Shown here piece after piece: positions 27,560-34,367 of a stretch of DNA of 34,367 bases (the first letter of the stretch is position 1; every line of letters begins with the position of its first letter). The position numbers and the translations under genes are program-made. The stretch is from assembly GCA_900543585.1 (NCBI GenBank), contig UQRP01000028.1:1-34367 (forward strand). Direction: 5' to 3'. The notes under the pieces are model-generated. The model did no database searches. It saw only the letters and a program-made list of their open reading frames with translations, and was not told the DNA's origin. This stretch comes from an uncultured Prevotella sp. Its GTDB lineage: Bacteria; Bacteroidota; Bacteroidia; Bacteroidales; Bacteroidaceae.

Positions 27560-29626
27560 ATGAAAAAGCTGATGACCTTGGCTTTGGTGCTGTTCGTGAG
27601 CATCCTTGCCAACGCGCAAATGCTGAACCCCGTGCATTTTTCCTCACAGTTGAAGACCAACAACTCTTCGACGGGCGAGATTATCTTCACCGGACGTATA
27701 GACAAAGGCTGGCATGTCTATTCCACAGGCCTTGGCGCCGACGGCCCTGTTTCCGCCACCTTCAATGTCAACAAGCTTGATGGTGTGGAGCTCGTCGGTA
27801 AGCTGCAGCCGCGTGGCCACGAGATAAAATCCTATGACAAGCTCTTCGAGATGACGCTGCGCTATTTCGAAGGCTCCGTGACCTTTGTACAGAAGGTGAA
27901 GTTCACCAAGCCCACCTACTCCATCGACGCTTACTTAGAATATGGAGCCTGCAACGACCAGAACTGCATGCCGCCGACGAGCGTAGAGATAAAGAAGAAG
28001 GGCAAGAGCCCTGCCGTGGATGCCGCTGCCGCCACAGAGACGCCGGCTGATGCTGCACAGACTGCCGACGCCACACAAGCCGGCGACACTGCCACAACAG
28101 CTGTTGCCGCTGCTGATTCCACCGCAAAGGCCAATGCCGCGATGGCTGCCACCCTCTCCAAGACCGATGAAGCACAGCTGTGGAAGCCGGTCATCAAGGA
28201 GTTGCAGCAGTTTGGTGGTGCCAACGACATCGCCAACCACTCCCTGCTCTATATCTTCCTCATGGGCATCGTAGGCGGTCTTCTCGCCCTCGTCATGCCC
28301 TGCATCTGGCCTATCATCCCCATGACGGTGAGCTTCTTCCTGAAACGCTCCAAAGACAATAGAGGAAAGGGCATCCGTGAGGCTACCACCTACGGCATCT
28401 CCATCATCGTCATCTATCTCGTCTTAGGTATCGGCGTAACGGCCATCTTCGGCCCGTCAACGCTCAACGCCCTCTCCACAAATGCTGTCTTCAACATCTT
28501 CCTCTTCCTCCTCCTCGTGGTCTTCGCCGTGAGCTTCTTCGGATGGTTTGAGATTAAACTTCCTGACAGCTGGGCCAACAAGGTCGACACCAAGGCCTCC
28601 AACACCACCGGTCTCCTCTCCATCTTCCTCATGGCCTTCACCCTCGTCTTGGTGAGCTTCTCCTGCACCGCACCTATCATCGGTCTGCTTCTCGTGCAGA
28701 CGGTGACGTCCGGCGACTGGCTGGCTCCGGCCGTGGGCATGTTAGGCTTCGCCATCGCCTTGGCAGTGCCTTTCTCGCTCTTTGCCATGTTCCCCACATT
28801 GATGAAGAAGAGCCCCAAGAGCGGTTCGTGGATGGACCAGATAAAGGTGGTCTTAGGCTTCGTGGAGCTTGCCTTCGCGCTGAAATTCTTCTCCGTCGCT
28901 GACCTGGCCTATGGCTGGCACCTCATGGACCGTGAGGTCTTCCTGGCCTTGTGGATTGTCATCTTCGGTGCCCTCGGTGCTTACCTCGTGGGCTGGCTGA
29001 AGTTCCAGCAGGATGCCATCGGTGGCGACATCAACAAGCCGATGCCGGTGCCCGCCATCATGCTCGGCCTCTGCTCTTTCGCCTTCGCCATCTATATGAT
29101 TCCGGGTCTGTGGGGCGCTCCCTGCAAGGCTGTCTCTGCCTTCGCACCGCCTATCAACACCCAGGACTTCAACCTCAACAACAAGGTTGTAGAAGCTAAA
29201 TACACCGACTACGAGGCAGGCATGGCTGCCGCCAAGGCTCAGGGCAAACCTGTGATGCTCGACTTCACCGGCTTCGGATGTGTCAACTGCCGCAAGATGG
29301 AGGCCTCCGTATGGACAGACCCCACCGTAGCTGACAAGCTCACCAAGGACTATGTTCTCATCTCCCTCTACGTTGACGACAAGACCAAGCTGCCCAAGCC
29401 TATTGAGGTCAAGGGCCCCAATGGTCAGACCAAGACACTGCGCACTGTCGGCGACAAGTGGAGCTACTTGCAGTCGCATAAGTTCGGTGCCAACGCACAG
29501 CCTTTCTATGTCACTGTCGACAACAACGGCAACCCGCTCTCCGGATCCTTCACCTACAAGGAGGACATCCCCGGATACCTCGACTTCCTCAACAAGGGTC
29601 TCGACGCTTACAAGCAAGGTAAATAA
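27560..29626 (+). CDS. dsbD: thiol:disulfide interchange protein DsbD
   Basis: The 688-residue protein has a signal peptide (1-20) and an N-terminal alpha domain with Cys131/Cys136 (GACNDQNC). A low-complexity Ala/Thr linker (about 150-205) follows. The beta domain of about eight membrane segments has Cys248 (VMPCIWPI) and Cys369 (SFSCTAP). The C-terminal thioredoxin-like gamma domain has CVNC (574-577). This is the full electron relay that carries cytoplasmic thioredoxin electrons to periplasmic disulfides. A separate alpha-domain paralogue lies upstream, and a cysteine desulfidase-like gene follows after 12 bases. The linker is longer and more repetitive than I would expect from the E. coli protein. 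Confidence 0.95.
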   Translation: MKKLMTLALVLFVSILANAQMLNPVHFSSQLKTNNSSTGEIIFTGRIDKGWHVYSTGLGADGPVSATFNVNKLDGVELVGKLQPRGHEIKSYDKLFEMTLRYFEGSVTFVQKVKFTKPTYSIDAYLEYGACNDQNCMPPTSVEIKKKGKSPAVDAAAATETPADAAQTADATQAGDTATTAVAAADSTAKANAAMAATLSKTDEAQLWKPVIKELQQFGGANDIANHSLLYIFLMGIVGGLLALVMPCIWPIIPMTVSFFLKRSKDNRGKGIREATTYGISIIVIYLVLGIGVTAIFGPSTLNALSTNAVFNIFLFLLLVVFAVSFFGWFEIKLPDSWANKVDTKASNTTGLLSIFLMAFTLVLVSFSCTAPIIGLLLVQTVTSGDWLAPAVGMLGFAIALAVPFSLFAMFPTLMKKSPKSGSWMDQIKVVLGFVELAFALKFFSVADLAYGWHLMDREVFLALWIVIFGALGAYLVGWLKFQQDAIGGDINKPMPVPAIMLGLCSFAFAIYMIPGLWGAPCKAVSAFAPPINTQDFNLNNKVVEAKYTDYEAGMAAAKAQGKPVMLDFTGFGCVNCRKMEASVWTDPTVADKLTKDYVLISLYVDDKTKLPKPIEVKGPNGQTKTLRTVGDKWSYLQSHKFGANAQPFYVTVDNNGNPLSGSFTYKEDIPGYLDFLNKGLDAYKQGK

Positions 29627-29638
29627 AGAGTCAATGCT

Positions 29639-30931
29639 ATGTTAGACAAGTCCATCAGAGAACAAATTATATCCCTCATCCATCAGCAGGTGGTTCCTGC
29701 CGTAGGCTGTACCGAGCCTATGGCAGTGGCTCTCTGCACCGCTCGTGCTACAGAAGACTTAGGCTGTCGCCCTGAGCGAATCAGCGTCTTCCTCAGTGGC
29801 AACATGCTCAAGAATGCCATGGGTGTCGGCATTCCCGGCACCGGCATGATTGGCCTGCCCATTGCCATCGCCTTGGGTGCCATCGTCGGCAAGAGCGAAT
29901 ACCAGTTGGAGGTCATCAAGGACCTCACACCGGAGACGCTCGAAGAGGGCAAGTTGTTTATCAGCGACCCCTCGCACATCGACATCAAGCTCAAAGAGGG
30001 CATCAAGGAGAAGCTCTATATCGAGGTAACCTGCCAGGCCGGTGACGACAGCGCCACAGCCATCATTGCCGGCAGCCATACCAACTTCGTCTATGAGGCG
30101 CGCAATGGTAAGGTGCTGCTCGACAAGCGTAAATGCGTGGGTGGTGAAGAAGCTCAGGACGGTCTGAAGCTCGACATGCACATGGTGTGGGAGTTTGCCA
30201 CGACAACGCCTCTCGACGAGATTGCCTTCATGCTCCAGGCCCGCGACTACAATATCCGCGCCGCTGAGCTGAGCAAGAAAGGCAACTACGGTCACTGCCT
30301 GGGCAAGACCATAGAGCGGCCGCTGAGCCATGGCATCTTCGGCGACACCATCTTCTCGCACATCATCTCTGAGACGGCGCTGGCCTGCGACGCCCGTATG
30401 GGTGGTGCCATGATACCGGTGATGAGCAACAGCGGCAGTGGCAACCAGGGCATCTGCGCCACCAACCCTGTCGCCGTCTATGCCAAGGAGAATGAGAACA
30501 CCGAGGAGGAGCTCATCCGCGCCCTCACGCTCTCGCATCTCACCGCCATCTATATCAAGCAGAGTCTGGGCACCTTGTCGGCGCTCTGCGGCTGTGTGGT
30601 GGCCAGCATCGGCTCCAGCGTCGGCATCGTCTACCTCATGGGCGGCGACTACGACCGCGTCTGCTTCGCCATACAGAATATGATAGCCAACCTCACCGGC
30701 ATGATCTGCGATGGTGCCAAACCGTCATGCAGCATCAAGATATGCTCCGGTGTGAGCTCGGCACTGCTCTCGGCACTGCTCTCCATGCAGGGCCGCCACG
30801 TCACCTCAGCAGAGGGTATCATCGACGACAGTGTGGACAAGAGCATCCATAACCTTACCAGCATAGGCAAGGAAGCCATGTGCCCCACCGACGAGATGGT
30901 GCTGGACATCATGACACATAAGGGCTGCTAA
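29639..30931 (+). CDS. L-cysteine desulfidase/serine dehydratase-like protein, UPF0597 (CyuA/YhaM)
   Basis: The 430-residue cytoplasmic protein matches the UPF0597 family, whose E. coli member YhaM (CyuA) is a cysteine desulfidase and which is related to iron-sulfur serine dehydratase alpha subunits. Visible motifs are PAVGCTEPMAVAL (Cys24), GIPGTGMIGLPIA, NSGSGNQGI and the glycine/serine-rich VASIGSSVGIVYLMGG. Several conserved cysteines in the C-terminal half (LCGC, MICDGAKPSC) could hold a 4Fe-4S cluster. It would convert cysteine to pyruvate, ammonia and sulfide. It lies 12 bases after dsbD, so cysteine supply and thiol redox may be co-expressed. Serine as substrate is a plausible alternative. 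Confidence 0.85.
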   Translation: MLDKSIREQIISLIHQQVVPAVGCTEPMAVALCTARATEDLGCRPERISVFLSGNMLKNAMGVGIPGTGMIGLPIAIALGAIVGKSEYQLEVIKDLTPETLEEGKLFISDPSHIDIKLKEGIKEKLYIEVTCQAGDDSATAIIAGSHTNFVYEARNGKVLLDKRKCVGGEEAQDGLKLDMHMVWEFATTTPLDEIAFMLQARDYNIRAAELSKKGNYGHCLGKTIERPLSHGIFGDTIFSHIISETALACDARMGGAMIPVMSNSGSGNQGICATNPVAVYAKENENTEEELIRALTLSHLTAIYIKQSLGTLSALCGCVVASIGSSVGIVYLMGGDYDRVCFAIQNMIANLTGMICDGAKPSCSIKICSGVSSALLSALLSMQGRHVTSAEGIIDDSVDKSIHNLTSIGKEAMCPTDEMVLDIMTHKGC

Positions 30932-30979
30932 AAAGAATTTACGTCATTAGGAATTGATTCATAATAAAGATGAATCACA

Positions 30980-31014
30980 AAAAAAGCTTATTCCGCGAGG
31001 GAATAAGCTTTTTT
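30980..31014. terminator. bidirectional terminator between the UPF0597 gene and pflA
   Basis: A perfect 15-bp stem pairs 30980-30994 (AAAAAAGCTTATTCC) with 31000-31014 (GGAATAAGCTTTTTT) over GCGAG. T-rich flanks on both strands suit the convergent genes. Confidence 0.93.
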
Positions 31015-31018
31015 CTTT

Positions 31019-31066
31019 TATACCATAAGAATTCTATACCATAAGAATTCTATACCATAGGAATTC
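31019..31066. repeat. 16-bp tandem direct repeat x3
   Basis: TATACCATAAGAATTC occurs at 31019-31034 and 31035-31050, and at 31051-31066 with one A-to-G change. It lies between the terminator and the pflA stop codon. Each copy ends in GAATTC. Confidence 0.92.
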
Positions 31067-31069
31067 TCA

Positions 31070-31795
31070 TTATTCTGTCAGAATCTTTTCGGCGTTGGCT
31101 ATACGCTCCTTTGTAGGTGCATTGACACCCTTGAGGGGATAGTCGATGCCGAGCTGCTCGTATTTATAGACTCCAAGCGTATGGTAGGGCAATACCTCCA
31201 CGCGCTTGACGTTGGTCAGCGTGTCTATAAACGCTCTCAGCGCCCGCAGGTCGTCATCGTTGTCGGTCACTCCCGGCACGAGGACGTGGCGTATCCATAC
31301 CGGCACAGCCAAGTCAGAGAGATGACGGGCGCAAGCCAGGATATTGGCATTGGTATGTCCTGTAAGCTTTCTGTGGGCCTCATCACGTATCTCCTTGATG
31401 TCGAGGAGCACGGTGTCGGTGACGGCCATGAGCTTGTCGAACTTCTCCATCCATGCCTTATCGTCAGGACGGTAGGGCGCGGCGGAGGTGTCGAGACAAG
31501 TGTTCACCCCTTGGGCATGAGCCAGGGTGAAGAGCTCCAGGAGAAAGTCTATCTGCAAGAGTGCTTCGCCCCCGCTGACGGTGATGCCGCCTTCCTGGCC
31601 CCAATAAGGTCGGAAGCGGACAGCCTGGCTCAGAAGCTCTTCCGCCGACATTTGGTCGCCCTTGTGCAGGGCCCAGGTGTCGGGATTGTGGCAGAACTGG
31701 CACCGCATGGGGCAGCCCTGCAGGAAGATGACAAACCTTACGCCCGGGCCGTCAACAGAGCCGAAGGACTCGATGCTGTGAACGTAGCCTTTCAT
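31070..31795 (-). CDS. pflA: pyruvate formate-lyase-activating enzyme
   Basis: The 241-residue radical SAM protein has the PflA N-terminus (MKGYVHSIESFGSVDGPGVR) and the cluster motif GCPMRCQFCHNP, with Cys28, Cys32 and Cys35. GGITVSGGEALLQ is the SAM-binding GGE region. It generates the glycyl radical on PflB. Its ATG directly abuts the pflB stop codon (no bases between), so the two genes are translationally linked. Confidence 0.96.
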   Translation of the reverse strand: MKGYVHSIESFGSVDGPGVRFVIFLQGCPMRCQFCHNPDTWALHKGDQMSAEELLSQAVRFRPYWGQEGGITVSGGEALLQIDFLLELFTLAHAQGVNTCLDTSAAPYRPDDKAWMEKFDKLMAVTDTVLLDIKEIRDEAHRKLTGHTNANILACARHLSDLAVPVWIRHVLVPGVTDNDDDLRALRAFIDTLTNVKRVEVLPYHTLGVYKYEQLGIDYPLKGVNAPTKERIANAEKILTE

Positions 31796-34045
<2,250 letters not shown>

Positions 34046-34080
34046 GTGTGTAATATATTGGTGATGTTGAATAAGGGGTG

Positions 34081-34112
34081 CAAAGGTACAATAATTTTTC
34101 CAATTTTACAAG
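34081..34112 (-). promoter_or_regulatory. promoter of pflB-pflA
   Basis: The minus strand has CTTG (34109-34112), 20 bases, then TACCTTTG (34081-34088), an excellent match to the Bacteroidota consensus. The leader is about 30 bases. Confidence 0.78.
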
Positions 34113-34237
34113 ACAAGCAGCATTAAATACTCATAAATGATGACACCGCTAATTTTATCTTAATTAGATCGGAAGAGGGATAGAAATATTCGCATCCTTG
34201 CGTTCTCTCCTCTAAACACAAGTTTTATCCGGTACAC

Positions 34238-34274
34238 CCAAAATATCACAAATCACAAATCACAAATCACATTA
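34238..34274 (-). repeat. heptad tandem repeat, GTGATTT x3 plus GTGATAT, flanked by TAAT and TTTGG
   Basis: On the minus strand TAAT is followed by GTGATTT three times, GTGATAT and TTTGG, 37 bases in all. This is the same layout as 120-156 on the plus strand but with a different heptad. Confidence 0.9.
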
Positions 34275-34367
34275 AGGTAGTTGACACTTTCCTAAACTCC
34301 CATCCCCCAATTTTTCAGTTCGCGCGTACATTATTATATAATAGAATAATAATATATATTATATATA

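Larger units (their letters stand above)
34046..34367. other. intergenic right end: pflB promoter, heptad element, AT-rich tail
   Basis: No gene is supported in these 322 bases. They contain the pflB promoter (34081-34112), the inverted heptad element (34238-34274), an ACACTTTC (34284-34291) mirroring GAAAGTGT at 88-95, and an A/T-only tail from about 34330. AGATCGGAAGAG at 34166-34177 resembles the start of a sequencing adapter. Confidence 0.8.

Noticed and set aside
34166..34177. AGATCGGAAGAG, identical to the first 12 bases of a common Illumina adapter
   Set aside because: The next bases (GGATAG) do not continue either adapter, and the sequence runs on naturally. A chance match is more likely, though read coverage here would be worth a glance because it is 190 bases from the window end.

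Overview
The window reads as ordinary chromosome from a Bacteroidota bacterium, most likely Bacteroidales and Prevotellaceae-like. Four things point there. Promoters have the Bacteroidota -7 box TAnnTTTG, twice with a TTG element exactly 20 bases upstream, and Shine-Dalgarno sequences are almost absent. Families largely typical of Bacteroidota are present (DUF4294, bacterial GH3, long-form IspG, TGS-nucleoside kinase, Ig-like lipoprotein plus DUF3108). The anaerobic set is PFL/PFL activase, desulfoferrodoxin and ThyX. Coding DNA is GC-rich while intergenic DNA is AT-rich. There is no rRNA, tRNA, phage, transposase, plasmid or CRISPR-cas gene. The species assignment is inference.

Layout: 1-176 is an AT-rich intergenic end with a heptad repeat. 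DUF4294 (-) diverges from a five-gene plus-strand run: unknown 214-aa protein, rpoN, PAP2-like membrane protein, purE, ispG. A heptad repeat and a hairpin follow ispG. A minus-strand block then runs in transcription order nucleoside kinase, GH3 enzyme, Ig-like lipoprotein, DUF3108. A Na/Pi symporter diverges from it. An AAA-ATPase/PD-(D/E)XK gene follows, then DUF1893 (-), a C1 peptidase lipoprotein (+), and a sirtuin (-) that overlaps the peptidase gene tail to tail. Next are three consecutive FKBP prolyl isomerases, a Lrp/AsnC regulator, a C26-M19 fusion hydrolase, a glutaminyl cyclase-like M28 enzyme, desulfoferrodoxin facing a Fur-family regulator, and thyX. The right part holds a stand-alone DsbD-alpha protein, full-length DsbD and a CyuA/UPF0597 cysteine desulfidase-like enzyme. 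It ends with pflB-pflA (-) and an AT-rich end.

Functional themes are cell-envelope folding and redox (FKBP trio, DsbD pair, glutaminyl cyclase), anaerobic metabolism with superoxide defence (PflB/A, Dfx, Fur), and core biosynthesis (PurE, IspG, ThyX, nucleoside kinase).

The most unusual content is non-coding. First, two intergenic arrays of a 10-bp inverted-repeat motif (GGCA-WW-TGYC) recur at an exact 22-bp period, four units at 14342-14417 and six at 27307-27426. The last two units of the first array form a 42-bp near-perfect inverted repeat. Second, there are four heptanucleotide tandem arrays. Two follow stop codons directly. The other two form an inverted pair near the window ends, with identical 37-bp architecture but different heptad sequence. 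They look like two dispersed repeat families of this genome.
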